This document shows positions 52,112 to 60,094 of a stretch of DNA of 64,000 bases, one piece after another. Position 1 is the stretch's first letter. Each line of letters opens with the position of its first letter. Where the stretch lies: assembly GCA_947507875.1 (NCBI GenBank), contig CANNQP010000006.1:62001-126000 (forward strand), in the 5' to 3' direction. The DNA is from Verrucomicrobiaceae bacterium (lineage in GTDB: Bacteria; Verrucomicrobiota; Verrucomicrobiia; Verrucomicrobiales; Verrucomicrobiaceae). Both the position numbers and the translations under genes were made by a program. The notes beneath the pieces were generated by a model. That model searched no databases, was not told the DNA's origin, and saw only the letters and a program-made list of their open reading frames with translations.

Positions 52112-52789
52112 ATGACCTCGCTCACCGTCATCGCCACCCTGCGCACCTGCTACACCGACAAGTTCGGCGTGCCCCGGCAATCGGGGCTCGTGCCCGCCGC
52201 GTGGGGCATCGTCGAATTCACGCCTGCCTATCGCCGGGCAGAGGCGCTGCGCGGCATCGAGGACTTCAGTCACTTGTGGTTGATCACGCAGTTTCATCTT
52301 GTGCCAGAGGAACCCAGCGCGCTCACGGTTCGCCCGCCGAAGCTCGGTGGCAATGAGCGGCGCGGCGTGTTCGCCACGCGCTCACCCTTTCGCCCAAACC
52401 GACTCACGCTGAGCGTGGTGAAGCTGGACCGCGTGGACTGGCAGGGGGAAAATGGGCCGCGCCTGCATGTCAGTGGGGTGGATCTGGTGGATGGCACGCC
52501 CGTCTTCGACATCAAGCCCTACATCCGCTACGCTGACTCCGTCCCTCAGGCGCGCAGCAGCTTTGCGGACGTCCCACCGCCGCCTATGCAAGTCGAATGG
52601 GCCTGCGACTGCCCTGCCCCCGATGACGTGCGCCTGATCATCGACCAAACGCTGGCCCAGCAACCTCAACCCGCCTACCACGACGACCCCGGCCGTGCCT
52701 ACGCCACCGAGATCGCCGGGTGGCGCATCACCTGGACCTGCCAGCCTGAGACCGCTCTGGTGCGCAGTTGCCAGCCGCTGGTGTCTTGA
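52112..52789 (+). CDS. trmO: tRNA (N6-threonylcarbamoyladenosine-37-N6)-methyltransferase (TrmO/YaeB)
   Basis: A 225-residue protein of the TrmO (VirR/YaeB) family, which methylates t6A37 of tRNA-Thr using SAM through an unusual beta-barrel. Typical segments are TDKFGVPRQSGLVPAAWGIV, FSHLWLITQFH, the signature GVFATRSPFRPNRLTLSVVK and FDIKPYIRYADSVP. The start at 52112 lies directly before the domain. A phosphotransferase gene follows after 60 nt. Confidence 0.92.
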   Translation: MTSLTVIATLRTCYTDKFGVPRQSGLVPAAWGIVEFTPAYRRAEALRGIEDFSHLWLITQFHLVPEEPSALTVRPPKLGGNERRGVFATRSPFRPNRLTLSVVKLDRVDWQGENGPRLHVSGVDLVDGTPVFDIKPYIRYADSVPQARSSFADVPPPPMQVEWACDCPAPDDVRLIIDQTLAQQPQPAYHDDPGRAYATEIAGWRITWTCQPETALVRSCQPLVS

Positions 52790-52849
52790 AAGCCCGCGCG
52801 GCCTCGGCAATGCCTGCCGACAGCTGCTGAAACTCCCTTTTTCCCAACG

Positions 52850-53728
52850 ATGCCTGACCCGACCTTACCCCTCCGTGCTGCCCAGGAGATTGCCCTGGCG
52901 CATGGCATCACCCCGGACCGCTGCGTGATTTTGCAAAACAGCAGCACGCTCGTCGTGCGACTCACGGAGACGCTCGTGGCCCGCGTGGTGCAGGATCGCG
53001 AAGGACCGCGCCAGGGCACCGAATGGTTCGCGCGGGAAAACGCCATCGCCCAGCACCTGACAGAGCATGGCGCACCGGTGATTCCGCTGCACCCTGACTT
53101 GCCGCCTGGACCGCACGAACACCTGGGCTACCCGCTGAACTTTTGGCAATTCGTCACTCAGGTGGAAGCGGAGCCGGAGCCTGCAGAAATCGGCCGCACC
53201 CTGCACCGCTGCCATGCCATCATGCGCGAGTTTCCGCAGCCGCTGCCCGCCCTGGCGATTGTGCGGGAGAGCCTGGAGATCCTGCAGGACCGCATGCTTT
53301 TCCCTCCGCGTCAGCAGCAGATGCTGATGGATCACCTGCGCCGGGCCTTGCACACGCTAGAGCCCACGACGCAGCAGGCGCTGCATGGCGATGCGCACCT
53401 GGGGAACCTCATGAATACCACGCGCGGCCTGCTGTGGACGGACTGGGAGGATACCTTCGCCGGGCCCGTGGAGTGGGACATCGCCTCCGTGATCTGGAAC
53501 GCGCAGGTGCTGGAGGAAGATCAGGCCAAGGTCAGCCAGATCCTCGCTGGCTACAGCGAGGCCGGTGGGCAGGTGAATGCAGCGCTGCTGGAGTCCTGCA
53601 TGACCGCCCGAGCCGCTGTGATGACGGCCTGGTATCCCCTGCTCTACCCCGAGCCGAATGAAGAGCGTCGTCGCCGTCTGGCACTGCGATTGGCTTGGCT
53701 GGAAGAACGCAGTGCCGCAGGGGCTTAG
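52850..53728 (+). CDS. APH-family phosphotransferase
   Basis: A 292-residue protein with the aminoglycoside-phosphotransferase/choline-kinase fold. The Brenner motif is ALHGDAHLGNLM and the metal site is LLWTDWEDTFAGP; the N-terminal lobe is short. Substrates in this broad family include sugars, amino alcohols and antibiotics; nothing here points to resistance. It stands between trmO and a sulfatase, on the same strand as both. Confidence 0.8.
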   Translation: MPDPTLPLRAAQEIALAHGITPDRCVILQNSSTLVVRLTETLVARVVQDREGPRQGTEWFARENAIAQHLTEHGAPVIPLHPDLPPGPHEHLGYPLNFWQFVTQVEAEPEPAEIGRTLHRCHAIMREFPQPLPALAIVRESLEILQDRMLFPPRQQQMLMDHLRRALHTLEPTTQQALHGDAHLGNLMNTTRGLLWTDWEDTFAGPVEWDIASVIWNAQVLEEDQAKVSQILAGYSEAGGQVNAALLESCMTARAAVMTAWYPLLYPEPNEERRRRLALRLAWLEERSAAGA

Positions 53729-53814
53729 CCTACCTTGGCTGCGACACTGAGCTTGCCAGCCGTGGATGAATTTGCTTCCCATCTCCATCGCCCCCCAACG
53801 ATGATGGGCTGACT

Positions 53815-55230
53815 ATGAAAATCCTCGCCACGCTGTTCATCCTGGGACCTTGCCTAGCCCAGGCCGTGACCACCACCCCGCCTAACATCGTGCTGGTGAT
53901 GGCGGATGACCAAGGCTGGGGCGACATGGCCTACAACGGGCATCCTGAGGTGAAGACGCCCAACTTTGACGCCATGGCCAAGACGGGCGTGCGCTTCGAT
54001 CAATTCCACGCCGCCGCGCCCGTGTGCTCGCCGACTCGCGGCAGTGTCATGACCGGTCGCACGCCGAACCGCTACGGCGTCTTTTCTTGGGGGCATCCCA
54101 TCCGTCCCCAGGAAATCACCGTCGCGGAGGCACTGAAACCCGCTGGCTACCGTACCGGGCACTTTGGCAAATGGCACCTCGGCTCCGTGCAGGCCGCTAG
54201 CCCGGTCAGCCCAGGCGCCTGTGGCTTCGATGAATGGGTGTCCGCGCCAAACTTCTTCGACCTGGACCCCATCCTGAGTGTGAAAGGCAAGGCTACCGAA
54301 TTCAAGGGCGATAGCTCCGACGTCACCGCAGCGGTAGCGATTGACTTCATCCGCCAGTGCGCCCAGGCCAAGCAGCCGTTCCTGGCGGTCGTCTGGTTTG
54401 GTTCGCCGCACGCACCGCATCAGGCCCTGGACAAGGACGCCGCGCTCTACGCTGGCCTGCCGAAAGCCAAGCAGCACTTCTACGGTGAGATCACCGCCAT
54501 GGACCGCGCCTTTGGCAAACTCCGCGATGAACTGCGCGCGCTCGACATCGAGCAGGACACCGTGCTGTGGTATTGCAGCGACAATGGCGCGTTGCCCAAG
54601 ATGGGCTCCAGCGGTGGTCGCCGGGGCAACAAAGGCAAAATCTATGAAGGTGGCCTGCTCGTCCCCGCACTGCTGGAGTGGCCAGCGCAGTTCAGCGAAC
54701 CAAAGGTGGTGACCACGCCCTGCATCACCTCTGACATTCTGCCCACTGTGCTCGACATCGCCGATGTGCCACTGGCCACCAAACGACCGCTGGATGGCGA
54801 AAGCCTGCTGCCTCTGCTGAAGGGCGAGACCCAAAAGCGCACAAAGCCGCTCGGCTTCTGGGACAACGGCGCCCGCGGCATCGCCACCCCTTCTGAAGCC
54901 TGGATGCGTGACCTGTTGGCATCGCAGAAGCGTGGTGAAGAACCGAACGACCCTTTGCGTCTCGCGGCTGACGCTGGAAAAAGGGGCACGCCTGTGTCGC
55001 TGAATGCCTTCCCCGGTCACTCAGCCTGGTTGGATTGGCCCTGGAAGCTGCACCGCATCGAAGACAAGACCGGAGATGTCGAATGGGAGCTCTACGACCT
55101 GAGCGCCGACCCCGAGGAAAGCCGCGTGCTCTTCGCCGAACAACCCGACCGCGTGCCGCAGATGCAGGAAGCCCTGGAAAACTGGCTAGAAAGCGTGGCG
55201 CGGAGTTTGAATGGGGAGGATGATCCGTGA
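53815..55230 (+). CDS. Exported sulfatase (formylglycine-dependent arylsulfatase type, S1)
   Basis: A 471-residue sulfatase with a signal peptide (MKILATLFILGPCLAQA). The Ca site is VLVMADDQGWGD (Asp31/32). The modified Cys is Cys71 in VCSPTRGSVMTGR, which fits the CXPXR rule for conversion to formylglycine. GHFGKWHLGS (about 116-125) and WYCSDNGALP supply further active-site residues. It should remove sulfate from glycans or aromatics in the periplasm or outside. No maturation enzyme is in view. Its stop overlaps the HAD hydrolase start, so the two are coupled. Confidence 0.92.
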   Translation: MKILATLFILGPCLAQAVTTTPPNIVLVMADDQGWGDMAYNGHPEVKTPNFDAMAKTGVRFDQFHAAAPVCSPTRGSVMTGRTPNRYGVFSWGHPIRPQEITVAEALKPAGYRTGHFGKWHLGSVQAASPVSPGACGFDEWVSAPNFFDLDPILSVKGKATEFKGDSSDVTAAVAIDFIRQCAQAKQPFLAVVWFGSPHAPHQALDKDAALYAGLPKAKQHFYGEITAMDRAFGKLRDELRALDIEQDTVLWYCSDNGALPKMGSSGGRRGNKGKIYEGGLLVPALLEWPAQFSEPKVVTTPCITSDILPTVLDIADVPLATKRPLDGESLLPLLKGETQKRTKPLGFWDNGARGIATPSEAWMRDLLASQKRGEEPNDPLRLAADAGKRGTPVSLNAFPGHSAWLDWPWKLHRIEDKTGDVEWELYDLSADPEESRVLFAEQPDRVPQMQEALENWLESVARSLNGEDDP

Positions 55231-55982
55231 TGCGTTACGCCTTCTTCGACCTCGACCACACGCTGCTGCCCTTCGACACGCAGGCGCTGTTCTGCAATTT
55301 CGTGCTAAAGCGGCATCCCTGGAGGATCGTGCTGCACCTCTGGTTTCTGCCATACGCGCTGGGCAGAGCGCTCGGGCTAGTGAGCACAGCGACCGCCAAG
55401 CGCGCTTTTCTTTCCTACCTCGCCGGCATGAAGCGGGCGCACCTGCGGAGGCTCGCGCGCGACTTTGCCCACGACTGCGTGGACACGTGGATCTACCCAG
55501 AGCTGCGCGCAGAGATCCTGCGACACAAGCACCAGCACCGCACGCTGGTGCTGAACACGGCGAGCCCTGACTTCTATGCCCATGAGATCGCTGAGGTGCT
55601 CGGCTTTGACCACTGCATCGCCACGCCCTTCAAGCTGACGCAGGAAAAGGTGCCGCTGCGGCCTGAGATCCTGGGCAGCAACAACAAGCGTGAGGCCAAG
55701 ATCGTGGCCATGAAAAGCAAGCTGCCTGGCGTGGCGGCCCTAACGGATGAGGAGCGCTTTCACTGCTGGTCCTACAGCGACAGCGCGGCAGACATCCCCC
55801 TGCTGGAATTCGTCGGCAACCGCGTGCTGGTGCATCCTAGCCGGAAGCTGCGCGCGCACTTCCCGGCGAACGAAGTCACCGTGCTCACCCCTCCGCGTCC
55901 TTACTGGGGCAAACTAGGCGACATGTTGGCGGCGCTGCGGCAAATCCTGGGCCTGCATGGCGAGCGCGGGCCGCACGCCTGA
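55227..55982 (+). CDS. HAD-IB-type hydrolase
   Basis: A 251-residue HAD phosphatase. Motif I is AFFDLDHTLLP, motif II is LVLNTASPDFYA, a Lys lies in FKLTQEKVPL, and the acidic motif is CWSYSDSAADIPLLE. The alpha-helical cap and length fit the HAD-IB group near SerB. The start is GTG at 55227 or ATG at 55230; either overlaps the sulfatase stop (TGATG). The substrate is unknown; coupling to a sulfatase may just reflect compact gene packing. Confidence 0.83.
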   Translation: MMRYAFFDLDHTLLPFDTQALFCNFVLKRHPWRIVLHLWFLPYALGRALGLVSTATAKRAFLSYLAGMKRAHLRRLARDFAHDCVDTWIYPELRAEILRHKHQHRTLVLNTASPDFYAHEIAEVLGFDHCIATPFKLTQEKVPLRPEILGSNNKREAKIVAMKSKLPGVAALTDEERFHCWSYSDSAADIPLLEFVGNRVLVHPSRKLRAHFPANEVTVLTPPRPYWGKLGDMLAALRQILGLHGERGPHA

Positions 55983-56045
55983 GCGAGGCTAAAGTCGCCG
56001 AGTTTGACACCCGCAGGGGCTCCGCTACCCTCCATTCCCCCCTTC

Positions 56046-56873
56046 ATGCACCTTTACCGCACCACCACTGGCTTCTTCGTCCAGGCAGACCATGCCTGGT
56101 TCTCCCTACCCGACACCTGCTGGGACTCCCTGATCGCTCATGCTGACCTGCAGGGTTATCTGGCAGGAATCGTCGCCCGTGGCCAAAGTGTGCCTGCCCC
56201 CGCCACCGAAACGATGCTGGCCCCAATCGGCACGCAAGAGGTCTGGGCCGCAGGCGTGACCTACTTCCGCAGCCGTACGGCACGCATGGAGGAGAGCAAG
56301 GACGCAGGCGGCGGCAGCTTTTACGACCGCGTCTATTCCGCCGACCGTCCGGAGATCTTTTTCAAAGCCACCCCACAGCGTGTGGCCAACCCCGGTCAGG
56401 CCATGCACCTGCGCGGAGATTCCAAATGGATGGTGCCAGAGCCCGAGCTGACCCTCGTCATCAACCCACGCGGCGATGTCATCGGCTACACGGTCGGCAA
56501 TGACCTTTCCTGCCGTGACATCGAAGGAGAAAACCCGCTCTACCTGCCGCAGGCGAAGTGCTTCAAGCTCTGCGCCGCGGTGGGCCCCTGCCTTTTCATC
56601 ACCAACGCGCCGCTCAGCCCCGAGACCAAGATCATCCTGACCATCACACGCGCAGGGACCGAGGCTTTCCGTGGCGAGACTGCGCTGAGTCAACTCAAGC
56701 GCGGCGTGCAGGAGCTGGCTGGCTTCCTTTACCGCGACAACACCTTTCCTACCGGCGCTCTGCTCATGACCGGCACAGGCATCGTCCCCGGGGATGAATT
56801 TACCCTCCAGTCTGGGGACGAAGTGGCCATCGCCATCGACGGCATCGGCACGCTGGTGAACCCAATGGGTTGA
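56046..56873 (+). CDS. Fumarylacetoacetate hydrolase-family protein, 2-keto-3-deoxy acid dehydratase-like
   Basis: A 275-residue FAH-fold enzyme. The metal site is in VPEPELTLVIN (two Glu) and GNDLSCRDIEGENPLYLPQA (Asp). The stretch YDRVYSADRPEIFFKATPQR is typical of the 2-keto-3-deoxy-arabinonate dehydratase group, which yields 2,5-dioxopentanoate. The next gene, 53 nt downstream, is an aldehyde dehydrogenase that could oxidise that product to 2-oxoglutarate. Other sugar-acid substrates are possible. ATG at 56046 is preferred over an in-frame start 42 nt upstream. Confidence 0.83.
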   Translation: MHLYRTTTGFFVQADHAWFSLPDTCWDSLIAHADLQGYLAGIVARGQSVPAPATETMLAPIGTQEVWAAGVTYFRSRTARMEESKDAGGGSFYDRVYSADRPEIFFKATPQRVANPGQAMHLRGDSKWMVPEPELTLVINPRGDVIGYTVGNDLSCRDIEGENPLYLPQAKCFKLCAAVGPCLFITNAPLSPETKIILTITRAGTEAFRGETALSQLKRGVQELAGFLYRDNTFPTGALLMTGTGIVPGDEFTLQSGDEVAIAIDGIGTLVNPMG

Positions 56874-56926
56874 ACGTAACGTAGTTCCACCACCGTTCTC
56901 TCCTCTCCTACCCAATCCGCACCCTC

Positions 56927-58366
56927 ATGTCTGTCCCCCATCTTCCCGCCCTCCGCAAAGGCCGTCCGTACGAGTCGCTCGATAAAGTTCAGGTCAAAGA
57001 CCACAAAACCGGAGAGATCTGTGCCGAGGTCAGCCAAGTGAATGCAGGCATTGTCCGCAAAGACTTGGCGAGGATTGGCGAAGCCCGGGCCAGCTTGAAA
57101 AAATTCACCGTCGAGCAACTCATCGAGATCACGGCCAAGGCAGGTGAGCTATTCCTGAATGGCACCCTGCCGCTTGGCGACAAAGGCCATACCCAGAGCC
57201 CGCAAGACTACATCGCCACCCTGTCCCGCACCTCGGGTCTGCCGCACATCATGGTGAAGCGGAACATGGCAAAAATCCACTTTGCCCTCACCAACATGAA
57301 GATGGTGCTCAACGGCCTGTCACGCGGGCTGGACATGAGCGTCATCGACAACGGCTTCGGCACCCAGGCAGGCGCGCCCGTGGCCTACTTCCCGACGGCC
57401 AATGCACTCGGCCTCGTGATGCCCAGCAACTCACCGGCGGTGAACTCGCTCTGGCTGCCTTCCATCGCGCTGAAGACACCCGTCGTCATCAAACCAGGCC
57501 GCGAGGAACCCTGGACACCTTTCCGCCTGATTCAGGCCTTCATCGCTGCGGGAGCCCCAGCGGAGGCCTTCGGCTTCTACCCCACGGACCACGAAGGCAG
57601 TGGCGAAGTGGTGAAGCTCTGCGGACGCAGCCTCGTCTTCGGCGATGTGACCATCGCCAAGATGTACGAAAACAATCCCCGCGTGCAGGTCCACGGCCCG
57701 GGCTGGAGCAAAATCATCATCGGCGAAGACAAGATCGAGCATTGGCGCGACTACATTGATGTCATCGTCAGCTCCATCAGCGACAACGGCGGACGCTCCT
57801 GCATCAACGCCAGTGCCGTGCTCGTGCCGAAGTATGGCCAAGAAATCGCCGATGCCATCGCCCAGCGTCTCGGCCCCGTGGAGCCGCTGCCCTCCGACGA
57901 TGAAAACGCCAAGCTGTCCGGTTTCGCGAATCCAAAGATGGCCGATTACATCGACGGAGCCATCGACAACGACCTGAAAACGCCGGGTGCGGAAGACATG
58001 ACCGCCAAGTATCGCAACGGTCCACGCAAGGTGGAGTATGAAGGTGGTACCTTCCTGCGTCCGACCATCATTCGCTGCGATTCCTGGGATCACCCGCTCG
58101 CCAATCGCGAATTCCTCTGCCCTTACGCCAGCGTCGTCGAGGTGCCTCAGACCGAGGTTTTGAACAAGATCGGCTACTCGCTGATCGTCAGCGCCATCAC
58201 CCAAGATAGCGCCTTCATCGAGCAACTGCTGGAGTGCCCCACGATTGACCGCCTGAACCTAGGACCGATCAGCACCATGAAGATCAGTTGGGATCAACCA
58301 CACGAAGGGAACATGTTCGAGTTCCTGTACAAGCGCCGCTCCATCGAGCGCGCCGAGGGCTGGTGA
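56927..58366 (+). CDS. Aldehyde dehydrogenase-family protein lacking the usual ELGG glutamate
   Basis: A 479-residue NAD(P)-dependent aldehyde dehydrogenase fold. The catalytic Cys lies in GGRSCINAS (Cys292), the cofactor Lys in VVIKPGREEP (Lys189), and the substrate Asn in MPSNSP (168). The position of the general-base Glu (ELGG in most members) reads VHGPG (about 255-259), so that residue is missing. Divergent members with this change can still be active by another base. By position it should act on the product of the FAH-type dehydratase, giving 2-oxoglutarate from its semialdehyde (inference). Confidence 0.83.
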   Translation: MSVPHLPALRKGRPYESLDKVQVKDHKTGEICAEVSQVNAGIVRKDLARIGEARASLKKFTVEQLIEITAKAGELFLNGTLPLGDKGHTQSPQDYIATLSRTSGLPHIMVKRNMAKIHFALTNMKMVLNGLSRGLDMSVIDNGFGTQAGAPVAYFPTANALGLVMPSNSPAVNSLWLPSIALKTPVVIKPGREEPWTPFRLIQAFIAAGAPAEAFGFYPTDHEGSGEVVKLCGRSLVFGDVTIAKMYENNPRVQVHGPGWSKIIIGEDKIEHWRDYIDVIVSSISDNGGRSCINASAVLVPKYGQEIADAIAQRLGPVEPLPSDDENAKLSGFANPKMADYIDGAIDNDLKTPGAEDMTAKYRNGPRKVEYEGGTFLRPTIIRCDSWDHPLANREFLCPYASVVEVPQTEVLNKIGYSLIVSAITQDSAFIEQLLECPTIDRLNLGPISTMKISWDQPHEGNMFEFLYKRRSIERAEGW

Positions 58367-58418
58367 TGCTAGTCATCGTCGGCGGGTCAGGGCTCACGCC
58401 CTTTCATCATTCCACGAA

Positions 58419-58445
58419 GAGGGAGGTTCCGAAAGGGCCTCCCTC
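58419..58445 (+). terminator. Hairpin after aldehyde dehydrogenase gene
   Basis: GAGGGAGG (58419-58426) pairs with CCTCCCTC (58438-58445) over 8 bp with an 11-nt loop. The tail is only weakly T-rich, so termination may be partial or factor-aided. Confidence 0.45.
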
Positions 58446-58509
58446 CTTCATTTGCCAAGCCATCTTGCCTGCATGACGCCGCAGCCGTCGGCTCTTCGTC
58501 TTCACTTTT

Positions 58510-59859
58510 ATGACACCCGCCCCTTCCCTGACCACGGACCCTATCCTGAGCCTGACGTGGCGCATCGCTCTTCCCATGAGCGTGGGGATGTTCTTCAACA
58601 CCATGTTCAACGTGGTGGATACCCTGTGCGCGGGCTGGCTAGGCACAGAGGCACTGGCTGCCCTCTCGCTTTCCTTTCCGGTCTTTTTCACTGTCTTCGC
58701 CTTTGGCAGCGGCATCAGCCAGGGTACGACTGCCCTGTTGGCGAATGCGCTCGGCGCTGGAAAGACTACCGAAGCACGGCACATCTTCGCGCAGGCCGTC
58801 GTGTTCACCATCGTCGTGGCTAGCCTGCTCTCGGTGGCGGGTCTGTTGGCGTCGCCCTGGTTGTTTGGCCTGCTCGGTGCCGAGGGCACTTACCTGGACA
58901 CCGTGCTGGCTTACATGAATGTCATCCTGGGCGGTGGGGTGGTCATGCTGCTGCCCATCGTGCTAAACTCCGCCCTTTCTGCTACAGGAGAGAGTCGGTT
59001 TTACCGCAACTTTCTCATCACGGGTTTCTTTGCCAACGTCATCCTGAATCCCATCCTCATGGAGGGCTGGCTGGGGCTCCCAGCCCTTGGAGTCTCGGGC
59101 ATTGCCTTCGCCACGGTGCTGGTCCAGGCAGGCGGTGCCCTCTACCTGATGGGACGCGTGAAAAAAGCAGCGTTTTGCCAAGGGCTGACCTGGCCGGAAT
59201 TTCGCCCGAACCGGAACCTGCTGAAGCAACTGGCAGCTCAGGCCATCCCAGCCGCGCTCAACATGCTGACCGTGGCCCTGGGCGTGTTTGTCATCACTTG
59301 GTTCGTCAAACACTTCGGTAAGGAAGCCGTCGCCGCGAGCGGCATCGCCACCCGCATCGAGCAGATCGTGCTGCTGCCGGCCATTGGGCTCAATGCCGCC
59401 GTGCTCAGCATCGTGGGCCAAAACCATGGCGCCGGGCTGCCGCATCGCGTGCGTGAGGCCTGGGTCACCAATGTCAAAATCGGCGCTGTACTCATGGCGC
59501 TCGGTGGCCTGCTCGTTGGGCTACTGCGTGAACCTGCGATGCGACTGTTCACCAGCGATCCTGCCGTGATCCGCCATGGGCGCGATTACCTGCTGAGCGC
59601 CTCATTGACGCTCGCGGCTTACCCCATTCTGTTCGTCACCGTCTTTGCCATGCAGGGCATCAAGCGCCCCGCCTACGGCCTGTGGATCGGCCTTTACCGC
59701 CAAATTGCCGCCCCGGCGCTGGTCTTTCACACGCTCGCTTTCACCTTCGGTTGGGGACTGTGGGGCGTGTGGTGGGGCATCTGCCTGGTTACCTGGAGCG
59801 CAGCCCTTTTTGCACTGTGGTGGGGCTCTCGCCAGCTGCGGGTGAGATCCACCGATTGA
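58510..59859 (+). CDS. MATE-family efflux transporter
   Basis: A 449-residue inner-membrane protein with 12 hydrophobic segments in two repeats. The first helices carry the MATE pattern MSVGMFFNTMFNVVDTLCAG and FAFGSGISQGTTALLANALG; the second half repeats it at LPAIGLNAAVLSIVGQNHGA. MATE exporters use Na+ or H+ gradients to remove cationic drugs or metabolites. The gene stands alone between hairpin-bearing intergenic regions. Confidence 0.92.
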   Translation: MTPAPSLTTDPILSLTWRIALPMSVGMFFNTMFNVVDTLCAGWLGTEALAALSLSFPVFFTVFAFGSGISQGTTALLANALGAGKTTEARHIFAQAVVFTIVVASLLSVAGLLASPWLFGLLGAEGTYLDTVLAYMNVILGGGVVMLLPIVLNSALSATGESRFYRNFLITGFFANVILNPILMEGWLGLPALGVSGIAFATVLVQAGGALYLMGRVKKAAFCQGLTWPEFRPNRNLLKQLAAQAIPAALNMLTVALGVFVITWFVKHFGKEAVAASGIATRIEQIVLLPAIGLNAAVLSIVGQNHGAGLPHRVREAWVTNVKIGAVLMALGGLLVGLLREPAMRLFTSDPAVIRHGRDYLLSASLTLAAYPILFVTVFAMQGIKRPAYGLWIGLYRQIAAPALVFHTLAFTFGWGLWGVWWGICLVTWSAALFALWWGSRQLRVRSTD

Positions 59860-60094
59860 AACCCAGCTCGAAAGACAGCCCGAGGGGAGAGACCACATCT
59901 ACACTTGCCAAAAGCTAGAACTGTGGGACTCTTCCCGCCGGTTTTTCCGGCTTCACCCCCTTGGGGCCGATGTTTGCCTTGTAGCCCGCCATGGTTTGGC
60001 GGTGTCCCCGTCCCGCTACGTGCAGGACGCTTTTACGGCGGACGGGTCGCCCATTTCACGGAGCCCTACCGCCGGTCTTTAGACAAGGAACCTC
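59860..60094 (+). promoter_or_regulatory. Long GC-rich leader upstream of DEAD-box helicase gene
   Basis: A 235-nt region without a gene. It contains a short perfect hairpin GCCGG-TTTTT-CCGGC (59937-59951) and a longer-range pair CCCGTCC (60007-60013) with GGACGGG (60040-60046). An AAGGAA Shine-Dalgarno-like sequence lies 5 nt before the ATG. Structured leaders are common before cold-inducible helicase genes; no known riboswitch is recognised here. Confidence 0.35.

Noticed and set aside
53854..55020. 388-codon minus-strand open frame
   Set aside because: Antisense to the sulfatase over nearly its whole length, with no domain.
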